A stretch of DNA of 21,263 nucleotides from a virus. Below, piece after piece: positions 15,767 through 21,033 of this stretch (the stretch's first letter is position 1; the number at the start of each line of letters is the position of its first letter). Under the pieces are notes generated by a model that did not search any database, was not told the DNA's origin, and worked only from the letters and a program-made list of their open reading frames with translations. The stretch lies in IMG/VR virus record IMGVR_UViG_3300043548_000125, positions 1 to 21,263 of that record. One strand, written 5' to 3'. A program made the position numbers and the translations under genes.

Positions 15767-16656
15767 ACTCCGCACATTCCTTCGCACTCAGCTTGGAAAT
15801 CCCAAGTCATTTGTCCTTTTTGCTCATCGCTATCAAAGTCGATTTCGGCAAGTGGTTTGCATGAGTTGTGGAGGTAAACTGACATCTTCATATTTTTATC
15901 GTATTTTTTATATGCAGACCGAATATCCTCATCAAATTGAATTGCCTTCGCAAACTCGACTGGATTTTCATCCCGTAATCGTCTCCACTCTTTATCTGAG
16001 TGAAACGGGCAGTAATAACACGCCGATCTCGGAGGTTCTGGATATCCATTATTTTTCATCCAATCCAAACAAGACCGTCTGCTCATTTTGTGTTCAATTA
16101 GCGGCCATCGGTGCTGAAGCCAAGGAAGTCTCGATTCTTTCATGCGCTGTAATTCGTCCATCGAAATACCAATCCATTGAGTAACTGTAACATTTTTCTG
16201 ACCCCTTGAGACTCCGCATAACTCCTTTATTTTATTGTGGATTGGAACGATTTTGTAATCCGAAGTGCATCTTCTTCCGATTGCGGCTACACGATTTCCG
16301 TTTGGCATCTGACCAAACAAAGGAATTAGATTTTTCAAATAAGACGATCCAACTGGCATACCCTTGCCATTATCTCTTTTTTTAACCACAGGGACTAAGC
16401 AATCCTCGGTCAAGTTTCCTTTTGTAACTGTGTATATTGGAAATGGGTATTCGCTGGATGAAATTTCTTTTTTTAGGTACTCAAGCCATTCCATCACTTG
16501 TTGAGGTTCAGCTTGCGTATCAGCGAACACCGCAAAGTCTGGCTTTGGCGTTACCTCTCCTTTGGCCGCCATGAGTGCAAGGCATGAGGACTGAACGCCC
16601 GCTCCAAGGCTGAGGACATTCCACTTTGTCGGCGGTGGTGGATCAAATAGTTTCAT
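15763..16656 (-). CDS. Phage PAPS-reductase-like PP-loop (adenine nucleotide alpha hydrolase) protein (297 aa)
   Basis: The PP-loop SLGAGVQSS at residues 16-24 and the FADTQAEPQQVMEWLEYLKK segment (44-63) define the PAPS-reductase/ATP-sulfurylase-like fold, which activates a substrate by adenylation or binds PAPS. R128-R129-C130-T-S-D-Y-K135 is the usual phage version of the substrate loop. Further cysteines at 147, 196, 213 and 216 (CYYCPFHSDKEW) and 291/295 could bind zinc or an iron-sulfur cluster, as in DndC-like relatives. The true reaction of phage members is mostly unknown; DNA or RNA sulfur chemistry is one possibility. The gene is AT-richer than its neighbours, suggesting separate acquisition. 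It couples by ATGA to genes on both sides. Confidence 0.8.
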   Translation of the reverse strand: MKLFDPPPPTKWNVLSLGAGVQSSCLALMAAKGEVTPKPDFAVFADTQAEPQQVMEWLEYLKKEISSSEYPFPIYTVTKGNLTEDCLVPVVKKRDNGKGMPVGSSYLKNLIPLFGQMPNGNRVAAIGRRCTSDYKIVPIHNKIKELCGVSRGQKNVTVTQWIGISMDELQRMKESRLPWLQHRWPLIEHKMSRRSCLDWMKNNGYPEPPRSACYYCPFHSDKEWRRLRDENPVEFAKAIQFDEDIRSAYKKYDKNMKMSVYLHNSCKPLAEIDFDSDEQKGQMTWDFQAECEGMCGV

Positions 16657-16958
16657 TGGATGGTTTCGTTATAAATTGTTTCGTCGTTGTCGTGGTCTGG
16701 TGAGGTGAATGGGTCGGCATCATGTGGCCAAGTGATGACACGCTGGATGAATGTTTCCTTCTCCTCCAGCATTGCCTTCAGTCGCTTATTCTCCACGATC
16801 AGCGCACTCTCCCTGTTTTGAGCCTCACGAACCCTCCTGCACAGCACTTCTACACTGACGTGTTCGGAGACGGGAAGTTCGCAGGTGGGGCAGGTGCGGT
16901 CAGTATCTGCCACCCAATCTTGATGGCAGCATGGGCATTCGTTGTGGTCAGTTTCCAT
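16653..16958 (-). CDS. Zinc-ribbon protein with coiled-coil tail (101 aa)
   Basis: I start at the ATG at 16956-16958 (METDHNECPCCHQDW). The frame is open further upstream to 17072, but that part re-reads a neighbouring gene's repeat as NQNQNQ. C8-x2-C11 and C23-x2-C26 (TCPTCELP) form a compact zinc ribbon. Residues about 35-75 (VEVLCRRVREAQNRESALIV, ENKRLKAMLEEKE) are a good coiled coil. This layout is common in phage proteins of unknown role. It overlaps the upstream 42-aa gene by 11 bases and the PP-loop gene by ATGA. Confidence 0.7.
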   Translation of the reverse strand: METDHNECPCCHQDWVADTDRTCPTCELPVSEHVSVEVLCRRVREAQNRESALIVENKRLKAMLEEKETFIQRVITWPHDADPFTSPDHDNDETIYNETIQ

Positions 16959-17076
16959 GTTCTGGTTTTGGTTCTGGTTTTGGTTCTGGTTTGTCCTTGC
17001 GGAAGATCGCATCGTAATTTTCACCGTACGCTTTTGCGTCCACTGGTCGTGGAGTATCACCTTTTCCAGCACTCAT
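16948..17076 (-). CDS. Conserved small phage protein of the KGDTPRPV...YDAIF type (42 aa)
   Basis: The start at 17074-17076 is fixed by a strong Shine-Dalgarno, AAGGAGGT, 6 bases upstream. The protein starts MSAGKGDTPRPVDAKAYGEN and continues YDAIFRKDK. G-K-G-[D/S]-x-P-R-P-x...N-[Y/W]-D-x-I-F is a short motif I know from many tailed phages, always in proteins of this size and without known function. The tail KPEPKPEPKPE is encoded by a 12-bp repeat. It is coupled to the membrane protein before it (ATGA). Confidence 0.75.
   Translation of the reverse strand: MSAGKGDTPRPVDAKAYGENYDAIFRKDKPEPKPEPKPEHGN
16959..16992. repeat. 12-bp tandem repeat (TTCTGGTTTTGG unit, nearly three copies)
   Basis: The unit repeats almost without change just upstream of the ATG at 16958. 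In the 42-aa gene it encodes KPEP repeats, and at the same time it is the A/C-rich leader (aaccagaac before ATG) of the next gene. The same AACCAGAACATG context precedes the helicase start at 14728. Confidence 0.7.
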
Positions 17077-17240
17077 GCTGCACCTCCTTTCACTAGGAGC
17101 CAGATCACCGCAACCCAAAGGGCTACGCATGATGCTAGTGGGATTACCCTGCACCAGCAGATCCTGCGGGTGGGTTTGCGCTTCGGCATGTGGATGATCG
17201 GAATTCCGATACGACTCATTTTGTATTGGTATTTTTTCAT
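17073..17240 (-). CDS. Small single-span membrane protein (55 aa)
   Basis: It starts at the ATG at 17238-17240 (MKKYQYKMSRIGIPIIHMPK); a second ATG at 17217-17219 is possible. The first 26 residues are basic (PKRKPTRR), followed by a hydrophobic span at about 28-50 (ICWCRVIPLASCVALWVAVI). The basic N-terminus suggests N-in orientation. The C-terminal KGGAA and stop are encoded by the Shine-Dalgarno of the next gene. No function is recognised; a holin-like or membrane-associated role is only a possibility. Confidence 0.6.
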   Translation of the reverse strand: MKKYQYKMSRIGIPIIHMPKRKPTRRICWCRVIPLASCVALWVAVIWLLVKGGAA

Positions 17241-17242
17241 GG

Positions 17243-17353
17243 TTAGTAGCTGTGTACGAAGTTCTTGAGTAGGATTGCCGCGCCGATGAAGGCTGCTCCG
17301 ATGAGGGCTGAGAGGATCACTGCAATCCATGTGGGTGGTTCTGGTAGGTTCAT
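17243..17353 (-). CDS. Very small single-span membrane protein (36 aa)
   Basis: The start at 17351-17353 shares TAATG with the upstream stop, and the stop lies 2 bases before the next ATG, so it fills the gap exactly. The sequence is MNLPEPPTWIAVILSALIGA then AFIGAAILLKNFVHSY. Residues 9-29 form a single Ala/Ile/Leu/Gly transmembrane helix. Function unknown. The fit into the coupled gene chain is the main evidence that it is real. Confidence 0.6.
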   Translation of the reverse strand: MNLPEPPTWIAVILSALIGAAFIGAAILLKNFVHSY

Positions 17354-17568
17354 TAGTAGGAAATTTCCACTCCGTTCCATTCAAGTTTGTCGATGACCTT
17401 CGACACCACGAGGTCACGGTCGATGTTCTCGTCGTAGTGCAACTCCATCACGGCATCGGTGATACGAGCAATGACATTGTACGCTGTGTAGTCTGCGCTG
17501 TGGTTGATGCCCTTATAGGCAGCAATACAAAGGTCGATGATTTTCTGTTCTGTTTTGTTTGGTTTCAT
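17353..17568 (-). CDS. Small hypothetical protein (71 aa)
   Basis: I use the ATG at 17566-17568 (MKPNKTEQKIIDLCIAAYKG). The frame is open to 17688, but that upstream part crosses a palindrome and hairpin and looks non-coding. The protein is helical, with ARITDAVMELHYDENIDRDL in the middle. It shares MKPN, the central D-A-[V/I]-M and the following H-Y with the 63-aa protein at 18344-18535, so the two may be paralogues. There is no enzymatic motif. It follows a 144-base intergenic region that probably carries a promoter. Confidence 0.6.
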   Translation of the reverse strand: MKPNKTEQKIIDLCIAAYKGINHSADYTAYNVIARITDAVMELHYDENIDRDLVVSKVIDKLEWNGVEISY

Positions 17569-17712
17569 GTGTGTGGTTGGTTGGTTGTTTGTGTGCCTGC
17601 TGGCAACGAGAAGACAATCCCACACGTGTGGAATAAACTCAACAGAAAAATGCAGAATTTCTGAAAAAAGTTTCAGAATCCGCTGCAACCCGCTTAAAAT
17701 CTAGGAATTTTC
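17569..17712 (-). promoter_or_regulatory. Intergenic regulatory region with hairpin and perfect palindrome
   Basis: In transcription order: a hairpin TTCTGAAA-CTTT-TTTCAGAA (17659-17678) followed by a T-containing stretch (possible weak terminator for the gene ending at 17713), then the perfect 12-bp palindrome CCACACGTGTGG (17620-17631), a possible operator, then an AACCAACCAACC leader before the ATG at 17568. I see no clear -35/-10 pair. Confidence 0.4.
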
Positions 17713-18099
17713 CTACTCCAATTCGTCGTCCAGACCGGGGTAACTCCACATTGGGGCGGGTTCTGGTACGTCTTCGGGCGACAAACCACGCTCGTCGATG
17801 ATCAACGCCTTGGCCAAGATAGCGTAATTCACTAGGTCGAGGCAGGCATCCTCGGCAGACTCGTTGGGTACTGCAAGCTTCCCATCGTTGGCGAACGACT
17901 TGAGACGCTGAAGCTTGTCTTGCATGCGGAGCAGCAGCCCTGTGATAGGATGTAAGCCTAGCGACTCGCTAGCCTTGAAGTTCGCCAATGCATCGTGTGC
18001 ATGCTCACCTCCAGAGTAGTCGTTATTCTTTACATCCATTATTGCCAACGCTTGTCGGCATGTTTCGGTGTGTACCTTTAGTAGTGCTTGTTTGTTCAT
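17713..18099 (-). CDS. DUF1599/Nmad1-like nucleotide-modification-associated protein (128 aa)
   Basis: I start at the ATG at 18097-18099 (MNKQALLKVHTETCRQALAI). Motifs in order: KNNDY at 24-28, NF at 40-41, then LLLRMQDKLQRL (55-66) and ESAEDACLDLVNYAIL (80-95). This order, KN-x-DY...NF...RM-x-DK-x-RL...E-x-x-x-D-x-x-x-DL-x-NYAIL, is what I know as DUF1599, named nucleotide modification associated domain 1. The helices with E/D spacing also recall all-alpha NTP pyrophosphatases. It probably acts on a phage nucleotide pool, though substrate and reaction are not evident. It overlaps the upstream 76-aa frame by 77 bases. Confidence 0.75.
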   Translation of the reverse strand: MNKQALLKVHTETCRQALAIMDVKNNDYSGGEHAHDALANFKASESLGLHPITGLLLRMQDKLQRLKSFANDGKLAVPNESAEDACLDLVNYAILAKALIIDERGLSPEDVPEPAPMWSYPGLDDELE

Positions 18100-18253
18100 T
18101 GGTTTTGGTTTTCCATGTTTTATAGTTGTCCTCGTCGCAGTAAAACGGATCGTTTGCAAGCAACCACCTCTCGCACGCTCGACGAACATCTAGGAACATT
18201 TCCTGCGGGAGTCCGTCCTCGGCTAGTGTTGGGTTGCGAACAAATCGTGGCAT
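18023..18253 (-). CDS. Small hypothetical protein (76 aa, long overlap with next gene)
   Basis: The start at 18251-18253 lies 1 base after the upstream stop (MPRFVRNPTLAEDGLPQEMF then LDVRRACERWLLANDPFYCD). The first 50 residues look like a real helical protein with a W-L-L-x-N-D-P motif. The last 25 (KTNEQTSTTKGTHRNMPTSV) are coded by bases that also encode the start of the Nmad1-like gene and look random. The true C-terminus may be elsewhere if a frameshift exists. Function unknown. Confidence 0.5.
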   Translation of the reverse strand: MPRFVRNPTLAEDGLPQEMFLDVRRACERWLLANDPFYCDEDNYKTWKTKTNEQTSTTKGTHRNMPTSVGNNGCKE

Positions 18254-18254
18254 A

Positions 18255-18341
18255 TCAAATGAAGTCGTCTGGTCCCGGTGATAGGAACAGGATGCTCATG
18301 ATCACCAGTATCACGAATAGGCTAACAAGTTCTGCGTTCAT
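18255..18341 (-). CDS. Very small single-span membrane protein (28 aa)
   Basis: The frame is MNAELVSLFVILVIMSILFL then SPGPDDFI. It starts 2 bases after the upstream stop and ends 1 base before the next ATG, so it exactly fills the gap. Residues 3-21 form one strongly hydrophobic helix with a short acidic tail. It resembles other tiny membrane proteins in phage early regions; function unknown. Confidence 0.5.
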   Translation of the reverse strand: MNAELVSLFVILVIMSILFLSPGPDDFI

Positions 18342-18343
18342 AT

Positions 18344-18535
18344 TTAGTAATCTTCATTGGAAGAATGTGGCTCAAATTCGTAGTGTTCGCAAATCTCATT
18401 CATGATTGCATCGACCACCCTGTCTACTATCTGCTCCTCGGTCGGCATTTCATTATACTTGAATGCTCTCATTACTCCGTAGATAGCTCCGTCATACACG
18501 CAGTCGCTAAGTATTTTATAGTGGTTTGGTTTCAT
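18344..18535 (-). CDS. Small hypothetical protein (63 aa)
   Basis: The protein reads MKPNHYKILSDCVYDGAIYG then VMRAFKYNEMPTEEQIVDRV and DAIMNEICEHYEFE, predicted helical and acidic at the end. It is a possible paralogue of the 71-aa protein at 17353-17568, sharing MKPN and VVDAIM...HY. The start overlaps the upstream stop (ATGA). No catalytic motif is visible. Confidence 0.6.
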   Translation of the reverse strand: MKPNHYKILSDCVYDGAIYGVMRAFKYNEMPTEEQIVDRVVDAIMNEICEHYEFEPHSSNEDY

Positions 18536-18777
18536 CGTTTTTCTATTAGTTCGTGTTCAAGGTTCCTGCACATTGCTAGTACATGGAAAAATTCATCAGC
18601 TAATTCTTTGCATGTCAAGTCTGCGAGTTGCTTCTTTAGGCATTGCTTGCATTCGCGGCTACCACGGGCAGAACCAGAGCATCCGTCATTGGCGCATGGT
18701 CCGAAGGTCGATGGCCAAAATGGATGTTGATACCAGATTGCTGATATAAGGTTGGCGATTCTGTCTTGTTCGGTCAT
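18532..18777 (-). CDS. Small zinc-binding protein (81 aa)
   Basis: The N-terminal helix (MTEQDRIANLISAIWYQHPF) is followed by C28-x4-C33 (GPCANDGCSGSARGS) and C43-x2-C46 (ECKQC), a likely zinc knuckle, then a helical C-terminus (LADLTCKELADEFFHVLAMC). ATGA overlaps join it to genes on both sides, including the resolvase. It may bind nucleic acid, but I do not recognise the family. Confidence 0.65.
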   Translation of the reverse strand: MTEQDRIANLISAIWYQHPFWPSTFGPCANDGCSGSARGSRECKQCLKKQLADLTCKELADEFFHVLAMCRNLEHELIEKR

Positions 18778-19226
18778 TGCTTTGTCCCGTAGTAGGCTAT
18801 GAGTAATGCGTCTGCTGTAGCGTGGGTGATCTTGCGGTCTGGGAATAGTTCCTGCGCTTTGCTCTTACTGACGTTCTTATCACCCTTGGTCATGCAACCT
18901 AGTGCCTTCTGCCAGACTTGTGGGCGCACACGCTCAAATGGTATTCCTGCTGCCGTCAACGCCATCTCAAGGTTGCCATATCCTCGGCCAAAACTAAATG
19001 CCGATACCACGCCCATCTGTGGACTGCTCGCCACCTGCTCGATGTACGCCTTGTAACTCCTTCCGTCGATAGATGACTTCGGGTAGCTTGTAATGTCGCA
19101 GAGCAATTCCCAGAGGTCTTGCAGGGTGTCTGGAATCTTTTCAACGCAAGCCTTGCCGTTGTAGTCAATCCACGCGATGCCTCCGTTCGCGCCGGGGTCT
19201 ATGCCTATGGTGATTTCGTATTTCAT
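18774..19226 (-). CDS. RuvC-like Holliday junction resolvase (150 aa)
   Basis: This is an RNase H-fold endonuclease that would cut four-way junctions in replicating or recombining phage DNA. Acidic metal ligands are visible: D10 in IGIDPGANGG, E63 in YIEQV, and the H135-A-T-A-D139-A-LLIAYY motif near the C-terminus. SPQMGVVSAFSFGRGYGNLE (68-87) and RVRPQVWQKALG (99-110) match the phage RuvC-like group. At 150 residues it is a normal length. ATGA overlaps link it to the DnaA-like gene before it and the zinc protein after it. It fits with the exonuclease and SSB-like genes as a recombination set. Confidence 0.9.
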   Translation of the reverse strand: MKYEITIGIDPGANGGIAWIDYNGKACVEKIPDTLQDLWELLCDITSYPKSSIDGRSYKAYIEQVASSPQMGVVSAFSFGRGYGNLEMALTAAGIPFERVRPQVWQKALGCMTKGDKNVSKSKAQELFPDRKITHATADALLIAYYGTKQ

Positions 19227-19570
19227 TTGAGTCGTCTAATTACAAACATAGCCTTCTCCCGAAACGCCTCATCGTTGCGAGTGAAGCGGTCCGCTCGTTG
19301 TTTGGCGGCGATGACGGTGGTGTGGTTGTGACGCTGGAAGATACGCGCGGTCTCGGCTAGCGTGTGATGCTCGGCAACCAGTGCCATTGCGAGCGACCTA
19401 GCCTGCACTGGGGCAAGCTGTCGATCATATGCTAGGATCTGCGAAGGGTGGATGCCGAATATCTCGGCGCAAACCTCGATGATCTTCATGGCCTTGCTGC
19501 GGCTCATCCGTTGCGACAACTCCTTGCAAAGCTCGTCGGTTTTAAGGTCGGAAACGTGTGTGACTTTCAT
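19223..19570 (-). CDS. Stand-alone DnaA domain IV-like DNA-binding protein (115 aa)
   Basis: I start at the ATG at 19568-19570 (MKVTHVSDLKTDELCKELSQ). The longer open frame to 19723 would cross a structured intergenic element. Residues 28-98 match DnaA domain IV: IIEVCAEIFGIHPSQIL, then QARSLAMALVAEHHTLAETA and RIFQRHNHTTVIAAKQRAD, with NHTTV (82-86) in place of the DHTTV signature that contacts the DnaA box. There is no AAA+ domain, so it binds DNA without ATP-driven opening. It may recognise DnaA boxes, compete with host DnaA, or act as a regulator. The start lies 10 bases after the candidate pseudoknot RNA. Confidence 0.8.
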   Translation of the reverse strand: MKVTHVSDLKTDELCKELSQRMSRSKAMKIIEVCAEIFGIHPSQILAYDRQLAPVQARSLAMALVAEHHTLAETARIFQRHNHTTVIAAKQRADRFTRNDEAFREKAMFVIRRLK

Positions 19571-19580
19571 TGGAAAATTT

Positions 19581-19633
19581 GCCCTGCGAGGAACCCGTGG
19601 GCCACGGGCAGAACACTGCGCCCTCGCTCGCAG
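19581..19633 (-). ncRNA. Candidate cis-regulatory RNA, copy A (stem, hairpin, pseudoknot)
   Basis: On the minus strand: outer stem CTGCGAG (19633-19627) with CTCGCAG (19590-19584), an 18-base spacer, the hairpin CCCGT-GGCCC-ACGGG (19608-19594), TTC, the outer 3' arm, then GGCAAATTTT. The GGCCC loop can pair with GGGC at 19584-19581, an H-type pseudoknot. The ATG of the DnaA-like gene is 10 bases further on, so folding could block its initiation region. It matches copy B in layout and differs by paired changes. Confidence 0.55.
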
Positions 19634-19637
19634 AAAC

Positions 19638-19895
19638 TTATGCGTGGTTGGATACCAAATCGATTGCGGATTGGATGACGATGATGCCGTCACCCTTTGC
19701 GGGTGCGTGCTTGTCAACACCATGCTCTAGGGTGGCGAGATACCACCACTCCTTGGCGTTGACTGGCATGACCCGGTAGAAGTCCCCGATAATCTGGATG
19801 TCGTTGTAGACATCACCCTCGGAGGTTCTCATCCTGCGAATGATGTCTGGGTTTTTGACCTTGGTCTTGTATTTGAATTTAAGTGTGCGGTTCAT
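19638..19895 (-). CDS. Hypothetical protein (85 aa)
   Basis: The start is at 19893-19895 (MNRTLKFKYKTKVKNPDIIR). It has a basic N-terminus and alternating strands (DIQIIGDFYRVMPVNAKEWW YLATLEH split over the middle), suggesting a small beta-barrel or mixed fold. There is no catalytic motif. It is flanked on both sides by the two copies of the candidate pseudoknot RNA, which is unusual in an otherwise gapless region. It lies in the replication/recombination set; function unknown. Confidence 0.65.
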   Translation of the reverse strand: MNRTLKFKYKTKVKNPDIIRRMRTSEGDVYNDIQIIGDFYRVMPVNAKEWWYLATLEHGVDKHAPAKGDGIIVIQSAIDLVSNHA

Positions 19896-19900
19896 GGAAA

Positions 19901-19929
19901 GTTAAAGATCACAATTTGTGATGTTAAAG
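19901..19929. promoter_or_regulatory. Operator-like palindrome between two direct repeats
   Basis: ATCACAATTTGTGAT (19908-19922) is a perfect 7+1+7 inverted repeat, flanked exactly by GTTAAAG at 19901-19907 and 19923-19929. It lies 6 bases upstream of the ATG at 19895. It could be a repressor site or a hairpin hiding the start. Confidence 0.45.
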
Positions 19930-19930
19930 G

Positions 19931-19984
19931 TTGCCCTGTAACGAACCTTCGGGCCAAAGGACATGCAATGAGACTTGTCGTTAC
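19931..19984 (-). ncRNA. Candidate cis-regulatory RNA, copy B (stem, hairpin, pseudoknot)
   Basis: On the minus strand: outer stem GTAACG (19984-19979) with CGTTAC (19943-19938), an 18-base spacer, the hairpin CCTTT-GGCCC-GAAGG (19960-19946), TTC, the outer 3' arm, then AGGGCAA. GGGC (19936-19933) can pair with the GGCCC loop. It precedes the 85-aa gene by 37 bases. Loop, spacer length, TTC and CAGGGCAA are the same as in copy A while the stems differ. Confidence 0.55.
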
Positions 19985-19997
19985 TCAAGCGCACCCA

Positions 19998-20225
19998 TCA
20001 AAAGGGAATTTCGTCGGTCTCTTCTTTCGGCGCGGGTTTAGCCGCAGCCTTGTCTTCAACCTTCAAAGAAATGAACTTGCCTTTCTTGCCCTCTCGGACC
20101 CACCCGACGATCTCATATTCTTTGCCGTTGACATCAACCTTGCCCTTGTAGGCAGGACGTTTTGGGTTGTCGCCAACATCGTTTTTAAACAGAATGCCCG
20201 TATTCGTATTATCGTAGTTACTCAT
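19998..20225 (-). CDS. SSB-like protein with DEIPF tail (75 aa)
   Basis: I use the ATG at 20223-20225 (MSNYDNTNTGILFKNDVGDN); a longer frame to 20282 overlaps the exonuclease gene. One small beta domain (KRPAYKGKVDVNGKEYEIVG, WVREGKKGKFISLKVED) is followed by a Lys/Ala/Pro linker and an acidic tip EETDEIPF. That tip is the hallmark of single-strand binding proteins, used to recruit partner enzymes. The domain is shorter than a full OB-fold SSB (about 110 residues), so it may be a reduced version or a related small family. It sits directly after the exonuclease, as expected for a recombination set. Confidence 0.65.
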   Translation of the reverse strand: MSNYDNTNTGILFKNDVGDNPKRPAYKGKVDVNGKEYEIVGWVREGKKGKFISLKVEDKAAAKPAPKEETDEIPF

Positions 20226-20229
20226 GGTA

Positions 20230-21033
20230 TTACTTTGTTTTGGTTGCCCACTTTGGAGGTGAGATTGTTTGGATGCCGTCAATGGCAGGGGGGAATGTGT
20301 TGGTCTGGACGCACTGGTTCCACTTGGCTAATGCCTGCATGTAACCTTCGCGGCCCAACTTAATGAAGTCCTCGTCGAGGAGGATGTTTGCCATCTCATA
20401 GGGACGCTCGGTCTCCATGAAGATAAACATGAACTCTGTGCGGTTGTCGCCAGATGCCATGTTCCAGAGGTCGAGGTACATAGACGCTTGAAGGTGATAA
20501 CCACGGTTGATGATCAGCGAGGTGAGTTGATCCACCGATTCAATGGACTGAGTTGTCTTGAGGTCAATCAACGACACACCAGAGTCTGGAACGAGGTCGA
20601 TAAGGCACTTGCAAGGTGTGCCAAATACATCCGCGAAAACAGCAATCTCGGTGCGATAACCGGGCAGATGCTCGATTGCTGGATTTTTTCGAAACGCATA
20701 CCCTGCGCTCTCCGCTTTGATGTACTCGTCAGCAGTGATGACCTGTATGCCAGTCATGCTGTCACGCCACTCCCTAGCCTCCTTGGTGCGGAAGTCGGAG
20801 TAAGGTGAAACGATGTACTCTGTCTCAAGCTTATGAGGCTCAAGGCAGGCAGTGTGGTACAGGACTCCAGTCCTCATAGCGGGAGTGCTTTCCTTCTCCC
20901 TGCGGTTATTGAACCACTTGTACGGACTGCGGTTGAAGTCCCAGAGCAGACTTTTGCTGACTGGGCCTTGGAGGTTGGTTGGGCTTGCGGTTTTCGAGTA
21001 GTACTCTCGCCCCATTCCTTCGATGATTTTCAT
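20230..21033 (-). CDS. RecE/YqaJ-like PD-(D/E)XK exonuclease (267 aa)
   Basis: This is a nuclease of the RecB/RecE superfamily, expected to resect double-strand ends for phage recombination. Core residues are visible: GVLYHTACLEP (56-66) with the conserved His, E129 in YRTEIAV, D146 in KCLIDLVPD, D157-L-K159-TT in the signature SLIDLKTTQS, and Q182...Y186 in GYHLQASMYLDLW. FRTKEAREWRD (81-91) is typical of the RecE C-terminal nuclease group. The start at 21031-21033 has a strong Shine-Dalgarno, AGGAGGT, 6 bases upstream and overlaps the previous stop as ATGA. The partner annealing protein is probably the gene before it. Confidence 0.88.
   Translation of the reverse strand: MKIIEGMGREYYSKTASPTNLQGPVSKSLLWDFNRSPYKWFNNRREKESTPAMRTGVLYHTACLEPHKLETEYIVSPYSDFRTKEAREWRDSMTGIQVITADEYIKAESAGYAFRKNPAIEHLPGYRTEIAVFADVFGTPCKCLIDLVPDSGVSLIDLKTTQSIESVDQLTSLIINRGYHLQASMYLDLWNMASGDNRTEFMFIFMETERPYEMANILLDEDFIKLGREGYMQALAKWNQCVQTNTFPPAIDGIQTISPPKWATKTK

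Noticed and set aside
16722-17268. Plus-strand frames with FWFWFWF repeats
   Set aside because: They are the complement of the 12-bp repeat encoding KPEP; low-complexity artefact.
19571-19723. Extended start of the DnaA-like protein at 19723
   Set aside because: The added 51 residues cross the structured element and the end of the 85-aa gene; the ATG at 19570 fits the domain start.
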